A stretch of DNA of 64,000 bases from Diadophis punctatus similis (GCA_023053685.1 JALIGW010000005.1:35364480-35428479); one strand, 5' to 3'; counted from the first letter of the stretch, positions 34,166-46,862 are shown. Made by a program: numbers and translations. Notes: generated from the letters alone by a model not told the origin.

Positions 34166-34830
34166 CTTTATTTCTCTGAGGAACTTGCCAGGGTCACGCA
34201 ATGGCGGGGTGGTCATCCTCCTCTCAGCAGGCATGTCATGATTTCCCCATAAAAGCTTCTGCTATTCTATTCCCTTATTTCCCTCAGCGTGGCTCATGCC
34301 AGGGTCACGCGATGGGGGGGGTCAGCATTCTCTCAGCAGGCATGTCATGGTGGGTGGTATTATGCTCATTAACATCTCAGAATTATGGTTAACATTGATG
34401 TCAATTTCCCCCCCTTTATTTTTGGAGGTTTAAATTTGTGTTTAAAACTCTATCTTATCCCTTTATTTCTCTGAGGTACTTGCCAGGGTCACGCGATTGG
34501 GGTGGGGGTCAGCCTTCTCTCAGCAGGCATGTCATAGTTTCCCCATAAAAGCCTCTGCTATTCTACTCCCTTACTTGTTTCCCTCAGCTTATGGAGCGTG
34601 TGTCCAGCAGAGGGCGCTGGTTTTCAAAAAAATCATGTTGTTACCGGTTTTTTTACCGGTTTTTCAAGGAAATCATGTGTGTACCTGTCACAGGTGTGAC
34701 ATCTATATAATATAGGTATATAAAAATGGTCTCGTATTCAAATGCAACGTTCTGTCAAAATTTCAAAGCAATCGGTGAAGTACTTTCGGAGATCTTAGAT
34801 CATTCCCAAACGAACACTTACATTTTTATT
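34166..34830 (+). repeat. Composite dispersed repeat with a triplicated module and TATATAGAT tail
   Basis: A module 'cttgccagggtcacgc', a G-rich run, 'tctctcagcaggcatgtcat' occurs three times (from about 34186, 34298 and 34480). The first and third copies continue with 'ttccccataaaagc.tctgct'. Downstream lies CCAGCAGAGGGCGCTGG (34604-34620). The end is 'aaaatttcaaagcaatcggt' then 'tttttatttatatagatt', a retroposon-type tail like that at 4650. Confidence 0.65.
34604..34620 (+). promoter_or_regulatory. CTCF-like core motif in a dispersed repeat
   Basis: CCAGCAGAGGGCGCTGG fits every position of the vertebrate CTCF core consensus CCASYAGRKGGCRSYR. The match is by eye and occupancy is not shown. 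Confidence 0.5.
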
Positions 34831-34834
34831 TATA

Positions 34835-35098
34835 TAGATTTTATTGTTGTTGTTGTAGAGTATGACAATTGATAATTTGGGTAGAGAGGGATGGGGATGC
34901 ATTGATCCTATCTTAACAATGAAAATTGAATTCCTTCTGGCTTTCACATTGTATGCAATAATAGAGAAATCTGAAAAGATTAAAGTTGGATTTGCTTTTG
35001 AATAACTGGAACATTTTGAGGGTTAATCCAGTATGGAGATGTTCACAGGCTTTCCAATAGCTGATTATTCTGACCAAGATTCTAATTAATTAGTATGT
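34835..35098. other. No gene recognised
   Basis: No supported feature. Confidence 0.45.
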
Positions 35099-35100
35099 CT

Positions 35101-35102
35101 GT

Positions 35103-35155
<53 letters not shown>

Positions 35156-35158
35156 GTA
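35101..35158. repeat. Microsatellite (TG)n
   Basis: About 28 TG units with one TTTG interruption near 35136. Confidence 0.95.
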
Positions 35159-35159
35159 C

Positions 35160-37135
35160 ATATACATATACAGGCATGCCGTAGTACATCTAAACAAACT
35201 GTACAGTGTAGGGGGGAAAAAACCTATCCAAAGTTAAATGCTGAAAATATATAGAAGCAGACATGTGAGTAAATTTAACTGAGGTGCTAGGAACTTTTCT
35301 GTAAGTACAATAACAACCAGACAATTAGTCAGAGTTTTTAGATTAAAAAATAAAATGTACTGTATGAAGATTCTTGACACTTTGCATGTTTCTAAAAAAA
35401 TATGAATGCTGTGGTAATTCCCAGTAAAGATTGAGCTAGTTACTATTATGCCTGGGAAGAGGGTGCAACAAAATGTTCCTAAAAGATCACAAATAGGCCA
35501 TGATAAAGGTATTGAATCCCTGTTTCCAGCCTCTGACATGAAGACATATGGTGTCTATGAACAAGATTGTTTCAGTTTAAGCTATCATGATTAACAGCCA
35601 GTATAGATGTAGCCTGTATTAATTTATGTGATACTTTAAAAATCAATCTAGGTTAATAACCATTAAGGGATTTCATGGCAATCAATTTTATAATACTCTA
35701 TTATGTTTGTTTTGAAATATTCCAGTCACTTTGATCGACTACATAGTTTCCAATGCTTGGAAAAAGAGTGATTTGTTTCTTGCATCCTCTTATACAAAGC
35801 AATACTTTACTCTTTAAATCATTTCTTTTCTAAACAATAATATTGGAAGCAAATATGAGTTCAAGCATACAATCTGAACTATGGGTCTTTGCTTTTGATA
35901 AGGCATCTAATATATATACCAGAGTGGCAGATATTATGTCGATCCCATAAGGTGGTTGCTATGGTAAAATTGGAAATGTGCTCCTGGGAAAAAAAGGGAT
36001 ATAAATTTAACAAATAAATAAAAACTGTTGGAAGAAAATTGAAGAAAATTGATAACGGGATATTAATAGAAGCAATCCATTAGAGAATTCACCCTATTTA
36101 CTAGTAACATATCTGCCCATGCCATCAATTTGGTTGACAGTGAAACTGAAACACATTCTTTAAGGAGTTCATAAGCTCCATTTGCTTATGAACTTTTTGA
36201 CGGGAGCCATCTTTAAAACTGCATCAGTGAATTTCTTTTATCATCATTTTTACCAGGCAGCTTGGATTTAAAAAAAAAAAAGCAGATGCCTGGGGGCTTG
36301 GCTTCAGAGTGACCTCTATATGATTTAATTCTATGCACAGAGAAGTGCAGTAGGCCATTGTTTGCTCATTAATTAGCATTAAGGTCATAAGGAGAGTTTG
36401 CAGTTGGTTTTCTCCCTTGAGGTTGAGTGAATTAATTCAGCTGAGGAAAGATATTTCAGTCCCAATTTAGTCAGAGTGCTAAACTCAGGAGGGCAATATG
36501 AAAAATATAATGTATCAAAAAATGGAAAGCAGTGAGAGGTCAAAATGACAGTAGATTTTATGGGGCAAACCTGAAATGTAAAGATTTGTTTGAGCAACCA
36601 TACATTGTTTCTGTGCTCAAGGTCAGATATCATCCTGAGGGAAGGGTGTTAAGTGATAAGTGAGAGATATAAGATACGAGTAGTAGCTATATACAAATAA
36701 ATGAATAAACAGCAAATAAAATGAGGAAGGTATGCATGCATTTTTACATTGCTTTAAGGGAAAGCAATAATCATCAGTTATATATTTTTAGAAACATATT
36801 CAATTTTTATAATAGGTTGGGCTTTGGGATATGAAGTTTAAAAACCAATAACAGTGAATAAATCAAATAACGCTATATGAAAATGCACAGCATTCATATG
36901 GTAAATGTACTAGCTAATGGAATAACTGGAGATAAGGAACAAATTTGGATATCAGGAAAATACAGGAAAAAAACAATATGGAAGTCGCAATTGAGAGAAG
37001 GAAAGTTTGCATTCTTCCCACAACATTTGCATCATAGCAAAAGAAAAGCATCAATACAAAATGGACTAATTAAAAATTAGTCCACAGAATTAGTTTTATT
37101 ATTTAAAAATAAATCACTTAAATAAGAGTGAGAGG
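35160..37135. other. No gene recognised; small retroposon tail at 35975-36020
   Basis: AT-rich. 'aaaagggatataaatttaac' with 'aaataaataaaa' (35990-36025) resembles a plus-strand SINE tail. The stretch 36120-36400 contains a perfect 11-bp inverted repeat (36166-36194) and 'ctcattaattagcattaagg', and looks like possible conserved non-coding DNA. Confidence 0.4.
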
Positions 37136-37136
37136 G

Positions 37137-37236
37137 GAAGAAGGAAGGAAAGAAGAAGGAAGGAAGGAAGGAAGGAAGGAAGGAAGGAAGGAAGGAAGGA
37201 AGGAAGGAAGGAAGGAAGGAAGGAAGGAAGGAAGGG
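37137..37236. repeat. Microsatellite (GGAA)n
   Basis: About 20 perfect GGAA units after a short interrupted start. Minus-strand Pro/Ser/Phe/Leu frames over it are translations of the repeat. Confidence 0.97.
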
Positions 37237-37239
37237 TCT

Positions 37240-40238
37240 ACTAAAACATTGTAAGGTTCCAAAATGTACTTGAGTCACCAGAATGCCAAAGAGAGAGACC
37301 AAAGAAGAAGCTTGAAAAAAATATCAACTTTTATTTGTACAAAGAACTGGGTAGACCATGCCACAACATACAGACAAAGAGCATGCAGTGAAAGGCCACA
37401 CCTTGGGGAAGGTATGGCATCCTTCAGAGACATCAGCTTAGTACCCAATTAGTACCCAATTCTGGCCCCCTGGCCCATGCCTTCCTTGTAGCCCTGCATT
37501 GGCTGTGCAGAAAGGAACAGGGGGGATGAGTGCTTAGCAACACAGGATTTGCCCAATGTAACCCTGCCAGGCCATGACATACCCCGCACCAGGCACTGAG
37601 TTGTACACAAAAACAAGATAATAGGAGTTAGATCACTGGTAGAAGCAAATGGCAGAGACAATTCTAATTCTTACAGGAGCAAAGCAATTCTTACAGAAGT
37701 GAAATAGCAAGTTATTATTATGTCCCAGTAATTCTACCTATTCTACTATTATTATGTCCCTTCAACATAATTGAAACAGATAAATATAGTTTCTAACTTC
37801 CCATTCATTCTACTCAAACTCAAGTACAATATTGATTTTTTTATACATTTTATACATTTTTCAGTTTTTCAATTAATTTTTCTCTTAAAACCATATTCTA
37901 AAATTTTAAATTTTCCTTGCTTCCCAATATATTAAATAGACAGGAACCATTGTTACTTCAATTTCCTCTTTTAAATGTATGCAGTTATTTTTTTTTGCCA
38001 TTGAGACATATTGTCTGAATTTAAATTCCCAATCCTATATTGTCAGTAATGTACACTATCTCTTCTGAGAAAATAAGAATAATAAAAGAAGACAGCAATT
38101 ATGATAGCCATCCATACTTATGGCAATTATATTTAAAATTAAAGTAAGTGAAAGGCAACAAATTAGAGGAGGTCCTTATATTATAGAAGGTAAAGAAAGG
38201 TTTTTCAACTTGATATATAAAAGCTTTCCTCGTCCGTTCTTTGTTATTTTGTACTCTGGACTTTTCATTTTTCAAGTTACTTTATTTTCTATTATTTCAG
38301 TATCCATTTGCTTTTTTAATAGAAATGTCAGAATGAAAATTCCTGTTTTTATATGCATTTGTTTTCCTATACACTTGTGTAGGCACATTTGCCTTATATT
38401 GGAGTTTTCAGTTAATAAAACTGAATTTTGCTTTGCATATACACCTGGGAAATGTATGTTCACGTTATGATACATGACATTCTGAGCAAAGTACTTCTTA
38501 GGTCCTGGAACTTCATCTAACTTTTTCAAAAGTAAAATATTTGAATTTAGAAAAAATGCAAAGAAATCATGAAAGGCCCAACTCTTTCATGCATTGATTA
38601 CAGTGTACATAACATATTTCTAGCATTGTATCATGGTAAACTTTAGATTCATTTTATAATTAAAATCAGTGACTCTCCCACATATGTATTTTTTTTATAA
38701 TTATAGGAAACAACAGAGGAATTTGAGAAGTTTTAGAAAGGTTTATTAATGCAAAACTAATTAATTTAGTTAATATCAATTTTTATTCCCCATGATGAAT
38801 GGGATGCTGTTTCAATACAGTCAATTTGAATAGAAATAAGTTTCTAACTCCTTGTACTCAGTGGCTTTATACTCACACACAGTTTTATAGAATCTGTTAA
38901 AAAGGTTGTAATCCATGAAAATTATTACCATAATAAAATTTTGTTAATGTAAAACACAATAAAGGAGCAACAGTGTCTGCAATGAATGTGGAAAAAGTAA
39001 TATAGCTCCATATTTAAAGCTGAATGTGTTATTTGAAACTTGTTATGTACCATCAGCTACCATACTAGGAGTAATAATATTTTCCTGAGTTCCCAATGTA
39101 AAACAAACTATTGTAGTATGAATATTCCATCTCCCTTCTCAAAAGTGATTATTTTTCAAATCACCCAAATAGAACCAAGACTAGCTTAACTTAGCAATTA
39201 TTTAAAACTCCAGGATTTAGGCAAATTGATGTAGAAAAAGACAAAGGGCAATCAGATCTTCTAAATATTATCAAACCTAGTGAGCAACTATTCTCCATTT
39301 AAAAAAGAAAAGCCTTAGAACTGGGCAAAACATTTCAAAGAGACTAAAAATGTTATATTTTATGTTTCAAGAATATAACAAATGATTTATATTCAAAATA
39401 TGATTTGATTCAGAATTGTATCCCACAGCTCAATTTGTAATTGGGTTAGCATCTACAAGATTTCTTTGAGAGTCATAAACATGGAAGAGATATTGGATAT
39501 TATCTACTCTGACAAATTGCTGAAAACAGAATGCATATATGCCATCTGTTTACTTGTATAAAAGAAGAACCTACCACCATTTGAAGCAGTCTGTTTCACT
39601 GCTAAGCAGTTCTAAGCATTAGATTTCTTCTTAACATCAAAATGAAATTTCCACTCATTTGTCCTACTGCTGCCTCTGGAGAACTGAGAACAAACTTTCT
39701 TCCTTATCTGTATAACAGTCATTCAGATATCTGAAAACTGGTCTTTTCATCTTTTTCTCAAGGCTAAATATATTCAGCATTTTCAGCCATTTTTCATATG
39801 ACTTAGTTTCTGTCACTTTTATGTGACAGTGATAAAAGACAACACGCAAACACACATGCATGCAATTTCAGTGTTTCTGGAAAACCTCTCAATACTAAAT
39901 GTGATCCAAATTTTATGGACTCCATTATCAATGTTTTGGAATAATGTTGCTTTAGTTTATTGGTTTAGTTTAAATGTTTCAGAGATTTAGAAACCATCAA
40001 TAAAAAAATTAAAAAGCAGGTTACACTTTAGTTTAAAACCAAGGAAAAATAATCAGATCTTAGCAATAGTGTTCAAAGTATAACAAAATGTAAAAAATTA
40101 GGTGGAGTTCCATATGGATATTAAATCTGAGAGAGAACACAGAGCTGTGAAGCATCACCAAAAATATATATATATACTTATGAGGAGGAACTGGATAGCC
40201 CTAATATCAATCTTCCCATTTCTAACTTAGATAGCTAG
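37240..40238. other. No gene recognised
   Basis: Three kilobases of mostly AT-rich DNA. The longest frame (116 codons, 38120-38470) has no motif or coding signature. No transposon ends identified. Confidence 0.5.
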
Positions 40239-40594
40239 GCTTAGAACAGGGGTCAGCAACCCACAGCTCTGGAGCCGCATGTGGCTCCTTCATTCCTCTA
40301 CTGCGGCTCCCTGTCGCTCAAAATATGCATCACAACTGCCAATGTGTGACACCTGTTGGCATGTGATTTATTGAGCTTTTTGACCCCCGATAGGCCAACC
40401 ATGGATAAATCCAAGAAAAGAAAAGTTTCAGAGAAAAAACAGAATGTTTAATTCAACTACATATGCTAGTTTTGGCCGCTCAGGAAATAATCAGGCACAG
40501 GAAGGGTTTTGTGGCTCCCAGTGTTTTCTTTTCTGTGGGAAACGGGTCCAAATGGCTCTTTGAGTGCTTAAGGTTGCCGACCCCTGGCTTAGAA
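40239..40594 (+). mobile_element. hAT-type element deletion derivative with transposase start remnant, 340 bp
   Basis: The element 40247-40586 has tips CAGGGGTCAGCAACC and CAGGGGTCGGCAACC (right one on the minus strand) and a perfect 8-bp duplication GCTTAGAA (40239-40246, 40587-40594). From 40400 an ATG opens a short frame reading MDKSKKRKVSEKKQNV before a stop. This lysine-rich start resembles the N-terminus of hAT transposases of the Charlie type. The rest of the transposase is gone, so this is an internally deleted copy that still shows its ancestry. Confidence 0.85.
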
Positions 40595-40599
40595 GAATA

Positions 40600-43500
40600 G
40601 TATTTAATAGTATTTAAAGTTCTGAATGTGAAGGAAAACTGATGGGATTATATCCCTTCTATTTATTTCTTGGCAGAAAATATCCCACCAAAGCATCTGC
40701 AACAAACACAGCAGGCTCAGGCGAACCCTTCAGTAAAATAAGAGTTGAAGAGCCGACATCAACACCCTGACAAACAATTTTTAGACCTTCCAAAGTATTT
40801 CTTTAAGTTGTTAGTTCTTGAAATAAGTTCTTTAAACAGTCCGTTCCCCGAAATTGTTGAGCAACATGTCTTTGAAGCAAATCTTCAATATGGTCTCTAG
40901 AAAAATGTAAAAAATACTGTTTAATGTCCTGTAAATTAATGTCAAAAATGAAGGTATAAATAAATGTATATGCTTAGAAACCTTTAAATAATAATTCTTT
41001 AGTGTTACTAATTATAGTTTATATTAATAGTTTAAAATATATTATAATACTAAGTTTGAGCTACCTATAAATAATACATGCCAACCACTATAATTTCACT
41101 TTCTTCTTTATTTAAAAAAAACTCCCAAATCTCTTACTTTACTTGACCTGCATATTCCATTATCTTTTCAACATCAATTATCATTGCTTATTTTATCTGC
41201 TTCTTTTCATTTAATTGGCAATAGATCTAGAAGATTGTAATTGTAACTATGCAAAGCATATCTATTTACAATTAAAGAAACTTTTCATTTAAATGACTCC
41301 TTTATTTTATACAATGACTGTTTTATATATAACATGTAACCCAACTCTTTATGTAGCATTGTAAGATTACTTCTACATTTTTCCTGACCTTTTATATATA
41401 ATAAGAAAACAAAAGGAGTAAAAGAATTCAATATAATTCATACATTAAATATTTTTTGAGACAGATATTCAAATCAAACAATGGATTGCAATAAACCTGA
41501 AGTGAACAAATGATGACATTACTACCGCAACGTATCTTAAGGGTATTGGTTTTCTCTACAAAATTTATGACTATTAAAAGCTCAGCTTCATTTAATTATA
41601 ATGAGTTTCTTTGATGATTTGGGAAACTAGACAGCAGTAGTATGATTTTTTTAAAAAAAAACTGTTTCCCAAATGGTTTGGTGGTACTTCCTGATTCAAG
41701 GAAGAATTATCTATGCTTCCTTTGTTGGAAAATCCATTTTGCCACAAAGGCAACTTTCTATCCCAACATATTATGCTGGTTTGTAGAAGAATCTAAATGT
41801 AGCAAGTCAGCAGAGGTATGGAGAAATAGCCCCACAAAAATCATGTAAACATAGGAAGGCTGGATGAAAACAGAGCAGTCATTGACTGACAGACCTATTC
41901 ACATGGTGTCATGGTTTTTCAACAGGTCAGAACAATGCAGGATAACTTTTGGGCTTTAACCTGGAAGGAATTAAAGATGGAAAGCATTGTCATCCAGGAG
42001 TATATGTGGTCTCAGAATATTAATAGTTCTCATTGCTGAGAATAATAACAATGAGCGCCATATTTGAGCTTGGGTATCAAATGAATAGGAAAGCACTGTT
42101 GTAATTTTATGTATCGCACAGTATTTGTCATGCATGTCAAATGGAAGAAGGTAAAATAACAGGAAATATTAACAGTAGAATTTTTAAAAAGTAATGCCCT
42201 GGTTTATTTTTCTTTAGTTTAGAGATTAGAAGCTACAGTTTTGCTCTCAAGTACAGTATGCTGATAGTGTATGCAAGAAGGAACTGGTCTTTTGATAAGA
42301 TGCTCTGGCAATCACAGTTCTCCTCTACCTTTTGACTGACAGCCCTGTTTTATCAGATACAAGGAATGTGTTTTCACCCAAGACAAGTAGGTAAAATCTA
42401 ATTTGTCTTCAATGGGACCCTACTGTGAAATGTTAAACTGACCTTTTCAAAAGAAATTTACTTGATAGTTCCATGTGAAGCCCCAGCATTAAGCTAAGCC
42501 TGTCACCAGGACATGATTAAATTCCTTTAAATGTACAGCAGTTGCACATATTATTAATGGAAATTGAAAGTGGTGTAAATGGTAACCATAAATTTCAAAA
42601 GGTAGATAGGAGGGAAGAACCATTTGAAGGTTAAGGTGCCTTATATACCTAAGAATTCATTGCATTGAATGAAAACATTGTTCCGGATCCATGCAACTAC
42701 AGCATCTTCCAATTTATTTGCTTTTATTTATTATTTGTTCCACCAACCAAAGTTCCCTCTTTTGTAAAACTTCTGTCATTTTTTTAGCTGCACAAACCAA
42801 AAGTGTTTTATTTTGATGGAATAGGGTAAACAATTATCAATAAAATTTCTGAATTACCATATGTCTATTAAAGCATAATTATGTGTCTCCCACTCCCTTT
42901 GTGTTGATCTTCACTCCTACTAATTTCATGGACATATCTTTATAGTTTTCTCGACAACAGTATTGAGTAGCTCATTTCTGCCTTCTTTAGTATTGCTTTT
43001 AGAGATGCTTAGTCTGCTTATCAGGCAGCTCTAGATGGACTCTCATCAATGAATGTAAAAATCCCCCCCCATGCAAAACATTTAAGAATATGGAAAGCCT
43101 TACACAAAAAAAGATATGAGTAATAGCCTAATTTTGACATTGCTGCTCTGCATTTGTTTGTTTGTTGTTGTTGAAAGAGACTTACACTTAATTCTGTCGT
43201 GACATTCCTTTACATTTGATAGAACATGCATATATTTTGTACCTAGATGAAGATTAATAGCAAGTCAAGATATTTGATTGAATTCTCTAGAGAAGGAACA
43301 AGAATAAAACATTGCAATTTCCTCTTTTATTAAAGTATATGAATTTCTGAGTCACCCTATGTCATACAGTACCAGTGCCTTAGCACTGAAAAATCTATTG
43401 TAAATTATAGACTAATAGTAAATGGATCTTGTGATATACCATTTATTTCTGTCACAGAATCTATGCCCATTTTTACTTGTACTCTATTATATACTGACAG

Positions 43501-44425
43501 CCTAAAAAACAAGACACCATTTGATGTGTTGCAAGCATTGAACTACAAATATCATTTTAGAAACATGAAATAGCTCATTTCAAAAACATCAGGCTATAAC
43601 TCCATGACACATAAACACCAGTGTATCAATTCAGTAATACACAGCTTGAACACTTCTTCTTGGCTACAGCATACTGTTGTATTCTTGATACATAATACAC
43701 ACTGTTGGCCATTTTTCTGTAGCATTTTTTTTATTCAGGCTTCATAAACTATATTAATCTTCTGCTGTGTGCTTTCATTTCATTTCCTGTAAAAATATGT
43801 TTTCCACTGCTGAAACTGACCTCAGGTTAGGTGTCAAGGGAACAAATTACCACTCCATATCCCAAGAGAAGCTATAAATGTACTTCCTTATGACCCAGAT
43901 AATCCTCATATATATATAGTAATAAATATAGTGCTAATGACACAAGGGTATCACATGCTCCTCTGGATGATGTTTTAAAAATATGAAAACCTCAAGATAT
44001 TGGTTTTATTGAACTACATTTCATGAAGAATATTTAACATAAATGTTCAACAAATAAACCTGTCTCATTAATTTGTAGAAGTGATCTGGTTTGTGAAAAT
44101 TAATCTATTCTTTTATATTGTATACCCTGCAGACTCTTTAGAGACTAAAGAACAGGAAGCTTTCAGAAATGTATGTTTTTTTCTAGAAAATGCACATTTT
44201 CAATTTTTCATTATATCCCCAAACTGTACAATTTTGGATACATTTTTATCATTACATGTGGCACTAAAAGTTTTTTTAATTGTAAGAAAGTTAATTATTT
44301 GACTTATTAATATTTGATAAATAAATTATTTCTCAAACAATTGGTTTCTGTATAAAAATTATTCCTGGTAACAAAAATCAATCAGCTTGTTTACTAATTC
44401 AGATTGACTTATATCCAAACTATGT
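40600..44425. other. No gene recognised
   Basis: 3.8 kb of AT-rich DNA with no recognised repeat. The block 40833-40910 resembles 53195-53260 (see findings). No supported frame. Confidence 0.5.
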
Positions 44426-44427
44426 AC

Positions 44428-44480
44428 GCTGTGTACTGTGAAGCAGTATATAAGTTTAAGTGCTATTGCTATTACTAAAA
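44428..44480 (+). mobile_element. Sauria SINE 3' tail fragment
   Basis: 'actgtgaagcagtatataag' followed by 'tttaagtgctattgctatta' matches the last 50 bp of the SINE at 62757-63008 (Bov-B-like tail). The head is missing, so it is 5'-truncated or could be a Bov-B LINE end. Confidence 0.75.
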
Positions 44481-44484
44481 CAGA

Positions 44485-44889
44485 TTTTCAAAATAGCAAC
44501 TATTTTCATGTTAACGTGTAATACTGATCTGTTTTAGCCCACTACTATTAAAATATCTGGTGATGATATTTCAGGAAAATATCAGGAAAATGAAGTTCCT
44601 TCAACTCATAGAATTAAATATCAATATGTTAGGTAGAATGTGTCCAGATATGGCTGTATTGGTAAAATGCAAATTGTGTATTATTGATAATGGTGTGTCA
44701 AAATCCGGAAGGTCTCTATGTTGATGACATTTAAGAAAAAAAGTAGAATAAAAATAAAATCAGACTTTTTGTATATTGTGATAATATACTTTAATGATCA
44801 CTTAAGTAACACATAAGGAACAGCTGATTTCATAGCCATAAGATACAAAGTTCTGTAAGGTAATATCTGTTCTTATCTGAATGGATTCC
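44485..44889. other. No gene recognised
   Basis: AT-rich with no supported feature. Confidence 0.45.
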
Positions 44890-46142
44890 TTGTAATGCAG
44901 TGGTGTCAAACTGGCATCTTATGGGTCGGATGCATCACGTGCAGGCCTCATTCCCCCGCAGCTCCGTAAATGGGAAAACCATCATGAAATGTCACGTGAC
45001 TTTCCACTGCCATAGCAGAATTTTTGATAAATCTTTCAGGACCAGCTTCCTACCCAACCTATGGTCACTAGCCACAGTCATCCCTATCTTCAAAAAGGGA
45101 GAGCCAGCCTAGTTGAAAATTACAGACCAATCTCTTTATGTTGCGTCACCTGCAAAGTCATGGAATCAATCATTAACAAATCCATTACCTTCCACTTAGA
45201 GACAAACAACCTACTCTCTAACAAATAATTTGGTTTGAGAAAAAAATTATCCTACAATCTGCAACTTCTACACTGTAAAAACATGGACTACACAACTCAA
45301 CCAGGGCTAAGCAATAGACGCAATTTACATAGACTTCTGTAAAGCCTTGACAAACTACTTCTAAAACTAAAATCTTATGGCATTTCTGGACCCCTGCACA
45401 AATGGATAGCTGCGTTCCTGTCAAACAGGCAACAAATGGTCAAAATAGGAAGCGCTTTATCAAATCCTGTACCCCAAGGCAGCGTTTTAGGACCAACTCT
45501 CTTTATTCTTTACATAAATTATCTTTGTGATAATATAAAAAGTAACTGTGTCCTCTTCGCAGATGATGTAAAACAGGCAACAAATGGTCAAAATAGGAAG
45601 CGCTTTATCAAATCCTGTACCCCAAGGCAGCGTTTTAGGACCAACTCTCTTTATTCTTTACATAAATTATCTTTGTGATAATATAAATGTCAATGACTAC
45701 TTCAGCTTCAACTGCAACAATACACAAGCTCACAATAGATGCAAACTTAACATAAACTGTTCCAAATTTGATTGTAAAAAATTCGACTTCAGCAACAGAG
45801 TGGTCAATGCCTGGAATACATTACCTGACTCTGTAGTTTCTTCCTCAAACCCCCAAAACTTTAACCTTAGACTGTCTACCATTGACCTCACCCCATTCCT
45901 AAGAGATCTGTAAGGGGCATGCATAAGTGCACCAACGTGCCTACTGTCCCTGTCCTAATGTCCCCATGTTTTTTGTAAAATATCATGTACTCATAACCAT
46001 GCTTGTACATCTTATATATTCACATCATGTTTATACTTTGTCTGTAATCATATACACGCTTGACAAAATAAAAGAAATAAAAGAAATAATTAAAAAAGTG
46101 ACAGCAACGTGATGTGGCGAGTTTGACACCCGTGTTGTAATG
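44890..46142. mobile_element. hAT-type MITE split by a LINE insertion
   Basis: Ends CAGTGGTGTCAAACTGGC (44898) and, on the minus strand, CACGGGTGTCAAACTCGC (46134 inwards) form inverted repeats. A perfect 8-bp duplication TTGTAATG is at 44890-44897 and 46135-46142. The MITE sequence is 44898-45000 plus 46098-46134; the approximately 1.1 kb between belongs to a LINE. Outer duplications being intact shows that the MITE came first and the LINE landed in it. Confidence 0.87.
44996..46102 (+). pseudogene. Truncated L2/CR1-type LINE inserted in a MITE
   Basis: Plus-strand RT blocks in order: 'VIPIFKKGEP' (45082), 'ENYRPISL'-like, 'YIDFCKA' (45325), 'NPVPQGSVLGPTLFILYIN' (45460) and the catalytic box as FADD (about 45558). 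A 117-bp segment is then duplicated and throws the frame off. The C-terminus 'RVVNAWNTLPDSVV' to 'LTPFLRDL' ends with TAA at about 45911. The tail is AAATAAAAGAAATAAAAG. The possible target duplication is GTGAC (44996-45000, 46098-46102). A large internal deletion lies between the FADD box and the C-terminus. Inactive. Confidence 0.8.
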
Positions 46143-46857
46143 GATTCTTCCCAAGTAACATAGCTGTATAGTACATCAAATAAAAAGAAAATGAGTAAGT
46201 TAACTCAAATGTTGCCAATTATTCAATAAGAATTGGAAAATTAGTGGAAAAAATGGATGGTGAATTACTGCTATCCTTTTTGGGTGTATTAATTCTAGGT
46301 AGGCAACAACAAGTTTTCAGATCCAACTATTGAAAACAACAGTAGAAGCAGTTTTCTGAACTTTCTGGATTCATTTGGTTGGCCACTATGTGACACAGAA
46401 TGTTGGATTACATGAATTAATGCCTGATATAATAGGGATACTATGTAATTCTTACTTTTTGACCCCTAAAATTTGAAAGAGCTTGGATTTCAAATGTTTT
46501 GAAATATTTTCCAGCTCAAATTTGTGATATGCATTAGTGATATGGAAAATCAGATGGTAGATAGAGAAGGAGATGGAGATGCATGATCTCTTATCATTTA
46601 CTCAGAATGCAAAACTCTTTAGTCACCCATCATGTGAGTATATTATTATGGCCACTTGCATAGGTTCGGGAATTTTATATTTCACTGATTATTGGATTAT
46701 ATGGAGTTGAAATTTAGCTATTGTGTGATACGTATAGTGTGGTTGCAGGAACAAAATAAGAAAATGAACGTTTTATACACAAGTATTTAAGAAATAGCTT
46801 GAACTGATGGAATTACTTTACACATTCCAAAACTAAGCTATATGGTAATAATAAATG
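46143..46857. other. No gene recognised
   Basis: AT-rich DNA between the split MITE and the Gypsy element; no feature identified. Confidence 0.5.
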
Positions 46858-46862
46858 ATATG

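Noticed and set aside
38120..38529. 116- and 85-codon overlapping frames
   Set aside because: Opposite strands of the same AT-rich DNA, no recognisable motif; chance is the simplest explanation.
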